Shown here: positions 14,728-23,543 of the stretch, piece after piece
How the letters are laid out: each line of letters opens with the position of its first letter
Numbering within the stretch: position 1 is the first letter of the stretch
Source of the DNA: Candidatus Abyssobacteria bacterium SURF_5
GTDB lineage: Bacteria > Abyssobacteria > SURF-5
Direction of reading: 5' to 3'
Assembly (NCBI GenBank): GCA_003598085.1
Contig: QZKU01000062.1
Span: 1-24,025, forward strand
Length of the DNA stretch: 24,025 nt
Program-made: the position numbers and the translations under genes
Notes under the pieces: generated by a model
The model's input: the letters and a program-made list of their open reading frames with translations, nothing else
Told to the model about the DNA's origin: nothing
The model's database searches: none

Positions 14728-16812
14728 ATGCAGACCGTGATGAGCAGCAGGTTCTTGCGGATGATCCGCAACCAGGATGTGGTTGTGGCTCTCATCATCA
14801 TTGGCATTCTCTTCATCATGCTGGTGAAGATTCCGGCGTGGACGCTCGATCTGCTTCTTACATTCAACATCTCGATCTCGGTGCTGATGATCCTCGTGAC
14901 GATGTACGTCCGGGAACCGCTGCAGTTCTCGGTCTTCCCGTCGCTGTTGCTGGTGACGACGCTGTTCCGGCTGGCACTGAACGTCGCCTCGACTCGTTTG
15001 ATCCTGATCGATGCGTATGCGGGAAGGGTCATCGAGGCCTTCGGCTCATTTGTTGTCGGGGGAAATTACCTTGTGGGGCTGGTTATTTTCCTCATCCTGG
15101 TGGTTATCCAGTTCGTCGTGATCACGCGCGGCGCGGGCCGCATTTCGGAGGTTGCGGCGCGCTTTACTCTTGATGCGATGCCGGGTAAGCAGATGAGTAT
15201 AGACGCCGACCTGAACTCGGGGCTGATCACCGAGGACGAGGCGCGCGCGCGAAGGCGCACCATTGAGGACGAGGCGGATTTTTACGGCGCGATGGACGGC
15301 GCCACCAAGTTCATCCGGGGCGACGTCGTTGCCGGTTTGATCATCACGACGATCAATATCGTGTTTGGCTTGATCATCGGGGTGATGCAACGGGGATTCT
15401 CCCTCAATGAAGCTGCAAGAATTTATACCATGCTCACGATCGGCGACGGGTTGGTCGCTCAGGTGCCGGCGCTTTTTATCTCTACTTCGGCCGGCATCAT
15501 CATAACGAGGACAGTCTCCGAGACCAACCTCGGCAGCGATATCACGCGGCAAATGTTCACTTTTCCGCGAGCGGTTGGTATTGCGGCCGTATTATTGGTC
15601 ATCTTTGCCGTTGTACCCGGTATGCCCACCTTCCCGTTCCTGTTCACGGCTGCCGCCGCCGGTATTACATGGTATCAACTGAACCGGACACAAGTACAGA
15701 AACGACTGAAAGAGGAGCGTGAGATAAGGGCGCGGGAGGAGAAGGCGGCCCCGCGTGCTCCTGAAAATGTGGAGGGGCTCCTGAAGATTGATCCGATGGA
15801 GATCGAAATCGGGTATGGGCTCATTCCACTCGCCGACCCGAAGCAGGGAGGCGATCTGCTCACCAGGATCTCTGATATCCGCCGCCGGACGGCGCTCAAA
15901 ATCGGCATTGTGCTGCCGCCCATCCGGATCCGCGACAACATGATGCTCAAGCCCAACGAGTACGCCATTAGAATCAGGGGAAACGAGATCACTCGCGGAA
16001 CCCTGTTCACCGACCATCTCTTGATCATGAACCCGGGTAACATCATGGAGAAGATACCCGGAATCGAAACAAAAGAACCGGCGTTCGGATTGGATGCCAT
16101 CTGGATTACCGAGTCGCAACGGCCGCGGGCGGAGCAATTGGGCTATACGATTGTTGATCCGCCGTCGGTCCTGGCTACCCATCTCACCGAGATCATCAAC
16201 GCGCGGGCGCATGAGCTGCTGGGGAGGCAGGATGTAAGCAACCTCATCGAGAACGCCAAGAAAAACAGCCCGGTCGTGGTCGAGGAGCTCGTTCCGAACC
16301 AGCTCACTATGGGTGAAATTCAGAAGGTCCTGCAGAACCTGCTGAAGGAGCGGGTGCCTATCCGCAACCTGGAGTTGATCCTGGAAACTCTCGCCGATTA
16401 TGCCCGCCGGACGAGAGATCCGGTGGTGCTGACTGAATACGTCCGCCAGGCGATCGCCCGCAATATCTGTCAGGAGCACATGGACGACAACGGGCGCATT
16501 TATGCAATGACGCTGGACCCGCGCCTTGAGCAGAAGATCACCGAGTCGCTGAAAGAATCCGACGGCATCACCTATCCGGCGCTCGACCCTGTCACGGCGC
16601 AGAAGATCATTTCGGCCACGGCGGCCGAATCCAAGAAAATGGCGAATGAAGGGCGGCAACCGATCATTGTGACCTCTCCGAAAGTGCGACCGTATTTCAA
16701 GCGCCTGGTTCAAAGCTCGCTTCCGGGGCTCGTCGTGCTCAGCTTTGCCGAGATCGTGCAGGAAATCAGGCTTCAGGCCGAAAGGATGGTGAAGATCGAA
16801 AGTGGAGCTTAA
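14728..16812 (+). CDS. flhA: Flagellar export protein FlhA
   Basis: Largest export-gate subunit; it forms a nonameric cytoplasmic ring that docks chaperone-substrate complexes and uses the proton motive force. The 694-residue protein has about eight membrane segments in the first 330 residues with the FHIPEP-family core: FPSLLLVTTLFRLALNVASTR, then the loop KQMSIDADLNSGLITEDEARARR ... DGATKFIRGD. The C-terminal half (about 350-694) is the soluble FlhA-C domain (PLADPKQGGDLLTRI, PPIRIRDN). The start at 14728 follows a poor Shine-Dalgarno; ATG 14740 is an alternative. A 106-base spacer after flhB holds no gene. The end overlaps flhF by 11 bases. Confidence 0.97.
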   Translation: MQTVMSSRFLRMIRNQDVVVALIIIGILFIMLVKIPAWTLDLLLTFNISISVLMILVTMYVREPLQFSVFPSLLLVTTLFRLALNVASTRLILIDAYAGRVIEAFGSFVVGGNYLVGLVIFLILVVIQFVVITRGAGRISEVAARFTLDAMPGKQMSIDADLNSGLITEDEARARRRTIEDEADFYGAMDGATKFIRGDVVAGLIITTINIVFGLIIGVMQRGFSLNEAARIYTMLTIGDGLVAQVPALFISTSAGIIITRTVSETNLGSDITRQMFTFPRAVGIAAVLLVIFAVVPGMPTFPFLFTAAAAGITWYQLNRTQVQKRLKEEREIRAREEKAAPRAPENVEGLLKIDPMEIEIGYGLIPLADPKQGGDLLTRISDIRRRTALKIGIVLPPIRIRDNMMLKPNEYAIRIRGNEITRGTLFTDHLLIMNPGNIMEKIPGIETKEPAFGLDAIWITESQRPRAEQLGYTIVDPPSVLATHLTEIINARAHELLGRQDVSNLIENAKKNSPVVVEELVPNQLTMGEIQKVLQNLLKERVPIRNLELILETLADYARRTRDPVVLTEYVRQAIARNICQEHMDDNGRIYAMTLDPRLEQKITESLKESDGITYPALDPVTAQKIISATAAESKKMANEGRQPIIVTSPKVRPYFKRLVQSSLPGLVVLSFAEIVQEIRLQAERMVKIESGA

Positions 16813-17965
16813 GCGGTATCGCGCACATTCGATGCAGGCGGCCCTGGCGCAGGTCAAACAGGAGCTCGGGGCGGAAGCCGTCATCCTGAACACAAAGACG
16901 TTTTATCAGGGCGGCCTTTTCGGGCTCGGGAAAAAAGAAGTAGTCGAGATCGTGGCTTCGCGCGATGTAAATATCGCTGATACAGCGCCGGAGTTCTCGC
17001 GCCGGAGGGAAGTTTGCGCCCGCTACAGTTCTGCGCGACCGGCGTCGAGCGCAGCGCCGGCGGTCCGGACGAGTGCGGCCGATGGTTGCCCCGAAGAGAT
17101 ACTGAAGGAACTCTTCTCGCTCAAGTCCCAGGTCGAATCCCTTACCAAAGAATGCGTGCGCGACCCGGAGTATCCGCAGCTATTGAACGATCTCTACCAC
17201 CGGCTGATTGCTGCCGGCGCCTCCCGCGAACTGGCAAAAAAGATCATGGGGGCGGTACATACGGATTTGAATGGAGCCGACCTCCAAAACGAGGCCACGG
17301 TGAAGAAAAAGGTCGGCCATGAAATTGGAAAGCTGGTCAAACTCTGCGGGCCGATCATGTGCCCGAGCGGCGGAAGAAAGAAAGTGGTAATGACCGGTCC
17401 CACCGGCGTAGGGAAGACGACTACGATCGCGAAGCTCGCCGCCCACTATTCCATAAAGGAGAGGCGGCGCGTCGGCCTTATTACCGCCGATACCTACCGG
17501 ATCGCGGCTGTCGAGCAATTGAAGGTATACGCCGATATCATCGGAGTGAGCCTGGACGTCGTTCTTACCCCCAAAGAGTTGCGCGATGCGGTCCGGCGGC
17601 AGGCCGACAAGGAATTGATTTTTATCGATACCGCCGGCCGCAGTCAGCAAAATCAGACCCGGCTCGTCGAGTTGAAGAATTTTCTGGACGCCGCGGAGCC
17701 GGACGAAAACCACCTTCTTGTAAGCGCCACAACCCATCGCGAAGAAATCGATAACATCATCGAGAAGTTCGGTGTTGCGGACGTATCCACCTTTATCATC
17801 TCGAAGGCGGACGAATGCAGTAAGCCGGGCTCAATCATTGACGCGCTCGCAGCTCATGGGAAGCCCGTTTCCTATCTGACCACCGGGCAGGACGTCCCCG
17901 ACGATATCGAAGTCGCAACCGAGGCGAGCCTGGTTTCGTTGCTCTTCAGGAATGGTGATACATGA
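16802..17965 (+). CDS. flhF: Flagellar GTPase FlhF
   Basis: SRP-like GTPase that sets the place and number of flagella. The 387-residue protein has the N-terminal B region (MELKRYRAHSMQAALAQVKQ ... GAEAVILNTK), a Ser/Ala/Pro-rich linker near 72-96, an N domain (about 125-185) and the G domain. G motifs: GPTGVGKTTTIAKLA (199-213), DTYRIAAVEQL (230-240), DTAGR (276-280). The G4 position, usually TKxD, reads SKADE (334-338), a mild variant. It starts at GTG (16802) within the end of flhA and overlaps flhG by four bases (ATGA), so the three genes are probably coupled. Confidence 0.95.
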   Translation: MELKRYRAHSMQAALAQVKQELGAEAVILNTKTFYQGGLFGLGKKEVVEIVASRDVNIADTAPEFSRRREVCARYSSARPASSAAPAVRTSAADGCPEEILKELFSLKSQVESLTKECVRDPEYPQLLNDLYHRLIAAGASRELAKKIMGAVHTDLNGADLQNEATVKKKVGHEIGKLVKLCGPIMCPSGGRKKVVMTGPTGVGKTTTIAKLAAHYSIKERRRVGLITADTYRIAAVEQLKVYADIIGVSLDVVLTPKELRDAVRRQADKELIFIDTAGRSQQNQTRLVELKNFLDAAEPDENHLLVSATTHREEIDNIIEKFGVADVSTFIISKADECSKPGSIIDALAAHGKPVSYLTTGQDVPDDIEVATEASLVSLLFRNGDT

Positions 17966-18813
17966 TCGACCAGGCCCAGAAATTGCGCGAGCTCGCAGCC
18001 GCATATCGGGCGCATCCGCGCGTCATCACCGTCACCAGCGGCAAGGGAGGGGTGGGTAAATCCAATGTCGTCATCAACCTGGCTATCTCGCTGTCGCGCC
18101 TGGGCAAGCGGGTTCTCATCATTGACGCCGATCTCGGGCTTGCCAATGTGGATGTGTTGCTTGGATTAAAGAACCGGTTCAACTTGCAGCACGTTCTCGA
18201 CGGTCACATGAAATTAAAGGACATATTGGTGTTCGGGCCGGCCGGGATCAAAGTTATACCGGGCAGCTCCGGCATCCCGCACGTCGCCAATTTGAACACT
18301 CGCAAAAGGCATGAATTCATCATGTCCTTCAGGGAAGTCGAAGGCGAGGCCGATATCATCCTTATCGATACCTCCGCCGGACTGACAAGAAATGTGATCG
18401 CTCTTGCCGTTCTCGCCGACGAGATCCTGCTGGTGACGACACCGGAGCCGTCGGCGATCACCGACGCTTATGCGATGATAAAGGTGCTCCAGAGCGAGAA
18501 ACCCGAAGCCAAAATCCAACTGGTGGTGAATATGGCGAGCACCGAGGCGCAGGCGCTGGAAGTGGCGCAAAGGGTGGCGCAAGTTTCCCGCCAATTCCTG
18601 AACTTCCAATTGGTCATTCTTGGCGGAGTGCCGAACGATCCCTGCGTTCCGAAAGCTGTCATGCGGCGGCAGCCCTGGGCCGAGCTGTTTCCGCGGGCGG
18701 CGGCAACCCGCGCGATTAAACAGATAGCCGCTAAAATGTTAAATGGAGAACAGAAAGGGTCAGCGGACAACGACGGCTTCATCCAGCGGCTGTCGGCATA
18801 TTTCGGAGCGTGA
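17962..18813 (+). CDS. flhG: MinD-like ATPase FlhG (FleN/YlxH)
   Basis: MinD/ParA-type ATPase that works with FlhF to limit flagellar number and assist C-ring assembly. In 283 residues the N-terminal activation motif DQAQKLR (3-9) stimulates FlhF in known systems; the deviant Walker A is SGKGGVGKSN (26-35); switch regions are IIDADLGLANVDVLLGL and LIDTSAGL. The C-terminus (about 255-283) is basic then aromatic, consistent with a membrane-targeting helix, though I am less sure of that. It sits directly after flhF as in polar and peritrichous bacteria alike. Confidence 0.94.
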   Translation: MIDQAQKLRELAAAYRAHPRVITVTSGKGGVGKSNVVINLAISLSRLGKRVLIIDADLGLANVDVLLGLKNRFNLQHVLDGHMKLKDILVFGPAGIKVIPGSSGIPHVANLNTRKRHEFIMSFREVEGEADIILIDTSAGLTRNVIALAVLADEILLVTTPEPSAITDAYAMIKVLQSEKPEAKIQLVVNMASTEAQALEVAQRVAQVSRQFLNFQLVILGGVPNDPCVPKAVMRRQPWAELFPRAAATRAIKQIAAKMLNGEQKGSADNDGFIQRLSAYFGA

Positions 18814-18855
18814 TCCGCAACCGCCAGGCAGCATGATCGTGTCGGCGTGGATCGC

Positions 18856-18883
18856 TTGAATCCCTGCAACTATATGGTATAAT
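18856..18883 (+). promoter_or_regulatory. Internal promoter ahead of fliM
   Basis: Within the 99-base gap after flhG: TTGAAT (18856-18861), a 16-base spacer, and a perfect TATAAT (18878-18883) preceded by TGG (extended -10). Transcription would start near 18890 and give a short leader of about 23 bases to fliM. It could let the switch genes and fliA be read apart from the export genes. Confidence 0.7.
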
Positions 18884-18912
18884 GCATCACCTGAAACTCG
18901 AGGCAAAGAAGC

Positions 18913-19899
18913 ATGGCTGATATTCTGAGTCAGGAAGAAGTTGACGCCCTTCTGGCGGCTGTCTCCGAAGCCGAGCCGCTGCAGGCGGAGCGGCCGGAAC
19001 CGCCCGCGAAGCGTTATCACGTGGCGCGGTACGACTTCAAGCGTCCCGAGCGGGTCTCAAAGGAGCAGTTTCGGGGATTCCAAACGCTTTCGGAACTGTT
19101 TGCGCGCGAATTGAGCACCGCGCTCGGCGGATCTCTCAGAGTGATCGCGCGCGCAGTGGTCGCCTCGGTCGATCAGATCACCTATGAGGAGTACATTCTG
19201 TCCGTTTCGAATCCTACCTCCTACAACATAATTCAGCTTCCCCCGCTCGAAGGAAACCTGATCCTGGAATTCAATCCGTCGCTCATCTTCCCAATCATCG
19301 ACCGCCTGCTCGGCGGGCGCGGAATGGCCATCTCGAAGGCGCGCGAGCTGACGGAAATCGAGCAGAAACTGGTGGCCAAAATCATCGACCTGGTGCTGGG
19401 CACCCTGGTTCGCGCCTGGAGACATCTTGCCGGGTTCTCGTGGAAACTGATCGCGCAGGAGAACGATCCGCAAATCGTGCAAATCGTGACGGGAAGCGAA
19501 ATCGTGCTCGTGCTCAGGTTCGAGCTGAGCGTCGGCGAAATCACCGGCGCCATGAGCCTGTGCATGCCGGTGCTCGCGATCGAGCCCATGCTGGAGAAGG
19601 TCGGCGCCGAATATACATTCTACGGAGCCAAGCCGGACCAAAAGGGAGCTCAAACGGCCGCCGCGGTCAAGGACATAGTATTTCGGGCGAGCACCAGTGT
19701 GGAGGCATATCTTTCAGGCTCATCTATTTATGTTCATGATCTCCTGAATCTGCAGGTGGGCGATATCATTCGGCTCGACAACAGCACGGCGGACGAAAGC
19801 TGCATAACCATCTGTGTCGGCGGAAAACAAAAGTTCAAAGCGAAGCAAGGACGCATTGGAAGCCGGCAGGCTTTCCAGATTGTCACCAGAATTCAATAG
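18913..19899 (+). CDS. fliM: Flagellar motor switch protein FliM
   Basis: C-ring component that binds phospho-CheY and controls rotation direction. The 328-residue protein opens with the CheY-binding motif ILSQEEVDALLAA (about 4-16), followed by a linker, the CheC-like middle domain (FARELSTALGGSLRV; FPIIDRLLGGRGMA), and a C-terminal SpoA domain (SGSSIYVHDLLNLQVGDIIRLDN). The intact N-terminal peptide implies a chemotaxis system elsewhere. The ATG has GAGG nine bases upstream, and fliN/fliY follows after 16 bases. Confidence 0.96.
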   Translation: MADILSQEEVDALLAAVSEAEPLQAERPEPPAKRYHVARYDFKRPERVSKEQFRGFQTLSELFARELSTALGGSLRVIARAVVASVDQITYEEYILSVSNPTSYNIIQLPPLEGNLILEFNPSLIFPIIDRLLGGRGMAISKARELTEIEQKLVAKIIDLVLGTLVRAWRHLAGFSWKLIAQENDPQIVQIVTGSEIVLVLRFELSVGEITGAMSLCMPVLAIEPMLEKVGAEYTFYGAKPDQKGAQTAAAVKDIVFRASTSVEAYLSGSSIYVHDLLNLQVGDIIRLDNSTADESCITICVGGKQKFKAKQGRIGSRQAFQIVTRIQ

Positions 19900-19915
19900 A
19901 CTGCGGAGGTACGTC

Positions 19916-20884
19916 ATGGCAGAAGAGGTGGAGCGGCATCCCGAACCAGGGGAAGAACATTCTCTTGAAACCCCGCGTCGCGCTTTCGCCAGGGCGCTGA
20001 CGGACATTCTCGATTCCGCCACGGCCGGTTACCCGGAATCGGAAGACAAAAAGATGAGCTGCGTCATTGCGCTTGTCGGGCAGGTTTCACGTCCGGAACT
20101 CGCCAAGCTGATCGAGGAGATGCCGGTGGTAGCCGATGTAGATCTTTCTGCCGAATTCGGGAACCGGAGCGTCTTTCTGTTCGATATTTCCACGGCCACC
20201 CGCGTGGCCAATTTCATAACCTCCGGTCGGGTGGAAAAGGATGTCACCGCCCGAGGACAGCATATCTCGTCCCTCCATCAATTCGTCCGGCCGATAGTCG
20301 ATGCGTTTACGGGCGCGTGCAAAGCGGCAACGGGAAGAGCTTTCGGCTCCCTGCAAAGCATAACCGTCTGTGACCGGAACGAGCGCGAGCGCCTGCTCGA
20401 GGACCTGCCCGGGCCGTTCGTGCGAGCGACCGCTCTCATCACAGCCGGAGGCGAGCCTGCCGGCAAAATGGCTGTTGTGCTGCCGCTGAATGTAATTGAG
20501 ATCCTCGCGGAACCCGGAGCCGTTTCGGCACAGACCGTCGTTAGCCCGTTTGAGCGAATGGAACTTGAACGGATGGATGACTCGGAAAATCGTTTGGCGT
20601 CTTACGGTGCAGCGGAGCCTCCCATGGAAAACATCGACCTCATTCTGGACATACAACTGAAGCTCAATGCTCGATTGGGACACGTCGAGATGCCCATTGG
20701 GGAGATCATGAAGCTCGCTCCCGGTTCTGTCATCGATATCGACCGGCTCGTGGATGAGCCGATCGAGTTGGTGATAAACGACCGGCCGATCGCTCGGGGC
20801 GAAATCGTGGTGGTCCAGGAAAATTTCGGGATCAAGATCACCGAGATCATCAGCCAGAAAGACAGGATTCGCAGCTTGGTATAA
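19916..20884 (+). CDS. fliY: Flagellar motor switch protein FliN/FliY with a long N-terminal domain
   Basis: Residues about 240-316 are a clear FliN-type SpoA domain (LILDIQLKLNARLGHVEMPIGEIMKLAPGSVIDIDRLVDEPIELVINDR). Before it lies a 235-residue region, absent from short FliN (about 100-140 residues), placing the protein with FliY-like forms. In B. subtilis FliY this region is a CheC-like phosphatase of CheY-P. Here it has related-looking secondary structure (EFGNRSVFLFDISTATRVANF; FVRPIVDAFTGACKAATG) but I do not see the usual E-x2-N phosphatase pairs, so activity is doubtful. The ATG at 19916 has GCGGAGGT seven bases upstream; an in-frame ATG at 19814 overlaps fliM and is less likely. Confidence 0.85.
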   Translation: MAEEVERHPEPGEEHSLETPRRAFARALTDILDSATAGYPESEDKKMSCVIALVGQVSRPELAKLIEEMPVVADVDLSAEFGNRSVFLFDISTATRVANFITSGRVEKDVTARGQHISSLHQFVRPIVDAFTGACKAATGRAFGSLQSITVCDRNERERLLEDLPGPFVRATALITAGGEPAGKMAVVLPLNVIEILAEPGAVSAQTVVSPFERMELERMDDSENRLASYGAAEPPMENIDLILDIQLKLNARLGHVEMPIGEIMKLAPGSVIDIDRLVDEPIELVINDRPIARGEIVVVQENFGIKITEIISQKDRIRSLV

Positions 20885-20921
20885 CCGGCGGAGACGGGAG
20901 CTTGTATTTACGGAGATCTCG

Positions 20922-21710
20922 GTGAAACAGGTTTCACTCGACAAGAAAGACCTGGACATCCTCTGGAAAGAGTTCAAGGCGCAAGGCAGCACCGAGGCCA
21001 GAGATGCGCTTATCATCAATTATTTGGGCCTGGTCAAATACATCGCCGGCCGAATGGCTCTCGCATCGCCTTCATACGTAGAGGAAGACGACCTGATCGG
21101 ATGGGGCGTTCTCGGGCTGATGGACGCGACGGAAAAATTCAATCTCGATCAGAAAACCAGCTTCGAAACCTATGCTTCGGTCAGAATACGCGGAAGCATC
21201 CTCGATCAGATCCGCTCGCTGGACTGGGCGCCGCGATCGCTGCGGAGGAAGGCGCGCCAGTTGAAGGAAGCTCACAGCGGCTTGAAGGATGAACTGGGAC
21301 GCGAGCCCTCCGATACGGAACTGGCCGCGCGGCTGGACATGACGGATGACATGCTCTTTCACTTGAAATCCGACGTCTATGGGGCATATATGATTTCGCT
21401 GGACAATGCCGTCTCCACTGACGAGGAGGAAAACGAGCTTACGCTGGCAGAGGTTACCGGCGGCACATCTCCGTCGCCGGAAGACTCGGCGGCAAGAAAC
21501 GAGGCCGAGCAGCGGCTGGCCGAGGTGATTCAGCGGCTGCCCGAACAGGAGCGGCAGGTGATCACCCTCTACTACTTTGACGAATTGACACTGAAGGAGA
21601 TTGGCGAGCTTCTGCACGTTTCTGAATCGCGTGTCTGCCAGATTCACCGTGCGGTCATTAAAAAGTTGCAGCGTCATCTGCAGATAGGATTACGAGATGC
21701 TTACTCTTGA
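20922..21710 (+). CDS. fliA: Flagellar sigma factor FliA/WhiG (sigma-28)
   Basis: Sigma-70-family group 3 factor that directs RNA polymerase to late flagellar and chemotaxis promoters. The 262-residue protein has region 2 (INYLGLVKYIAGRMALA ... DLIGWGVLGLMDATEKF; FETYASVRIRGSILDQIRSLDWAPRS, a FliA/WhiG signature), region 3 (LKDELGREPSDTELAARLDMT) and region 4 with its helix-turn-helix (LPEQERQVITLYYFDELTLKEIGELLHVSESRVCQIHR). The start is GTG (20922) with GGAG six bases before it. No flgM is visible. It overlaps the next gene by 14 bases. Confidence 0.96.
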   Translation: MKQVSLDKKDLDILWKEFKAQGSTEARDALIINYLGLVKYIAGRMALASPSYVEEDDLIGWGVLGLMDATEKFNLDQKTSFETYASVRIRGSILDQIRSLDWAPRSLRRKARQLKEAHSGLKDELGREPSDTELAARLDMTDDMLFHLKSDVYGAYMISLDNAVSTDEEENELTLAEVTGGTSPSPEDSAARNEAEQRLAEVIQRLPEQERQVITLYYFDELTLKEIGELLHVSESRVCQIHRAVIKKLQRHLQIGLRDAYS

Positions 21711-22233
21711 AATCTTCCTTATCATATCGGGAATCGGACTTATTTCTTTATCTTTCTGGATCGGCAAACCGGACCAGAACGGAGAAGGAAAAAATCTTGT
21801 TCCATCCAACGCCTCAATCAATCACGCTCTCAAACTGCAAGGCTCGCTGAACGAGTTGCTGCATGAACTGCAGGGGCTCAGTCAGGAAGTAACCAATGAC
21901 CTCGAGGAAAAGCTCGGACAGCTAAAGGAATTGCTGCAGTTAGCCGATATCAAGTGTAAAGAGCTCTCCTCGCCCGGCGCCGGCAACGGAGACGCGGAGG
22001 ACGATTTCGACATGCAGGCCGAGCAGGAAGAGGAGTATGATGCGTCGCCCTCGGAACAACTTATAATGAACGAAGATGAAGATGAAGACGAGCCGCTCCT
22101 GCCTCCCGGCAGATATCAGGAAATATACACGTTGGCGGATGAAGGCCGCTCATTGGACGAAATCGCTCGGCATGTCCGAATGGGCAAAGGAGAAATCCAG
22201 CTCATCCTGAGCCTGCGCAAGAAAACGAATTAA
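21697..22233 (+). CDS. SwrB-like membrane-anchored protein
   Basis: A 178-residue protein with one N-terminal membrane segment (about 3-22), a coiled-coil-like stretch (44-90), a very acidic low-complexity linker (98-134) and a C-terminal helix-turn-helix-like module (EIYTLADEGRSLDEIARHVRMGKGEIQLIL, 142-171). This architecture and its place straight after fliA match B. subtilis SwrB, which follows sigD and helps activate the export apparatus and C-ring. Overall sequence is not obviously SwrB, so I call it SwrB-like rather than giving the symbol. The start overlaps the fliA end by 14 bases; the stop overlaps the next start by one (TAATG). Confidence 0.65.
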   Translation: MLTLEIFLIISGIGLISLSFWIGKPDQNGEGKNLVPSNASINHALKLQGSLNELLHELQGLSQEVTNDLEEKLGQLKELLQLADIKCKELSSPGAGNGDAEDDFDMQAEQEEEYDASPSEQLIMNEDEDEDEPLLPPGRYQEIYTLADEGRSLDEIARHVRMGKGEIQLILSLRKKTN

Positions 22234-23543
22234 TGTCTCTTCCGCCTCTAAACCTCCAGTTAACCGCCTCATTTCCTGCGTCCCCCCTTGAAAATCTGCG
22301 GCATGGCGATTTGCTGGCGGGCAAGGTGGTCCGTATCGAGCCCGACGGTTCCCGCCTCATCAGCTTCTCCGGCCTCACGGCTATTGCGCGTGCGGCCGAC
22401 CTGCTCAGTCCGGGCCGGCAGGTGTTCGCCTGCGTCCAAAAGAATCTTTCACAAATCAACATTGTGCTCCTGCCGGCGCTCAAACCGAATGAAATGGTGA
22501 CCGGTAAAGTCCTTTCTTCTGATTCTGCCGGACTACTGATTGCATTGGATGGAATCGAGCTTCACGCCCAATCTCGCCCGCAACTCCTGAGCCCGGAGCC
22601 CGGTACGCTTGTGCAGGGTCAAGTGCATATGCACGGAGGTAAGCCTGTCTTTTTTGTTTCCACCGAACAATCCGGCGCTCAGCCGTCCGCCGCGGAGAAA
22701 CTTGAGAAGCCTGCCCCCGCATTCGCTGAGATATCCCGTCTCTACAGCGAAGCCATGATAGTTCAAAAAGATGTGTCAGCCCTTATGTCGATGCTTCAGA
22801 ATCTGCACAATGTCATCCCGGCCGAATTGCCTTGGCTCGACTCCCTTTTGAAAATCCTGTCAAATATGCTCTTGAAGCCGGAAGAGAAAGCCTTTGCGGA
22901 GAAACTGGCTTTTGCGGCCGAAAATTCCGGCCTTTCTCTTGAAGCCCGGCTGCTAAGAGAGTCAGGCGGGCATCAGGATGAGCAGCCGGTCCGCAATGAT
23001 CTGAAGCTGGCCCTGTTACAGGCATTGCAGGAACTTTCCCGCATACGCGCAGACGGGTCCCGGCAAAATAATTTTCAGCCCCAATTGATCGAGAACCTGA
23101 CGCGCTTATTTGAGACTGTGCGCGCACAACAACTCCTGAACATTCATCTGTTTCCTTCCGGTCAGTTCTATATCCAATTGCCGATGTCTGAATCGAGCGG
23201 CCTTCAGCAAGTTCAAATCCTGATCACGCAGCAACAGAAAAAAAACACAAAGATAGACGCCCGGAATATAACCGTGACAATAGCAGTCTCGGCTTCCTCA
23301 TTGGGCAACATCAAAGCCAGTATCTCCATCTTCGACGGACAAATGACTTGCCAGTTCAAAACTTCTCATGAATGGGTGGGACGACTTATCGAAGAAAATG
23401 TGGAAAGTCTCAGACAGGCACTGAAAAATGTCGATTGTCATGTCGCTCATATCGGGGTCCTTGTAACAGCAGACCAGCAAAGTCTTTCCTTGGTCGATGA
23501 CCTTCTGCTGAGCCGTACCGGCGGAATCAATATCTGCGTATGA
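22233..23543 (+). CDS. FliK-like flagellar hook-length control family protein
   Basis: A 436-residue protein with no signal peptide or membrane segment. The C-terminal part (about 305-420) resembles the FliK C-domain (Flg_hook): NIHLFPSGQFYIQLPM, then ITVTIAVSASSLGNIKASISIFDGQMTCQF and a final helix and strand (VESLRQALKNVDCHVAHIGVLV). The N-terminus holds two similar beta-rich modules (about 25-80 and 87-143) with shared GKV and LLSP features; the middle is Leu/Ala-rich helical. It lacks the long Pro/Gln-rich ruler of classic FliK. The pairing with a FlhB-C homologue one gene on recalls ylqG-ylqH of Bacillus. It may bind the FlhB-like partner, but no function is shown. Confidence 0.7.
   Translation: MSLPPLNLQLTASFPASPLENLRHGDLLAGKVVRIEPDGSRLISFSGLTAIARAADLLSPGRQVFACVQKNLSQINIVLLPALKPNEMVTGKVLSSDSAGLLIALDGIELHAQSRPQLLSPEPGTLVQGQVHMHGGKPVFFVSTEQSGAQPSAAEKLEKPAPAFAEISRLYSEAMIVQKDVSALMSMLQNLHNVIPAELPWLDSLLKILSNMLLKPEEKAFAEKLAFAAENSGLSLEARLLRESGGHQDEQPVRNDLKLALLQALQELSRIRADGSRQNNFQPQLIENLTRLFETVRAQQLLNIHLFPSGQFYIQLPMSESSGLQQVQILITQQQKKNTKIDARNITVTIAVSASSLGNIKASISIFDGQMTCQFKTSHEWVGRLIEENVESLRQALKNVDCHVAHIGVLVTADQQSLSLVDDLLLSRTGGINICV

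Noticed and set aside
15592-16893. 433-codon minus-strand open frame opposite flhA
   Set aside because: Antisense shadow of flhA codons; no recognisable domain and no ribosome site considered convincing.
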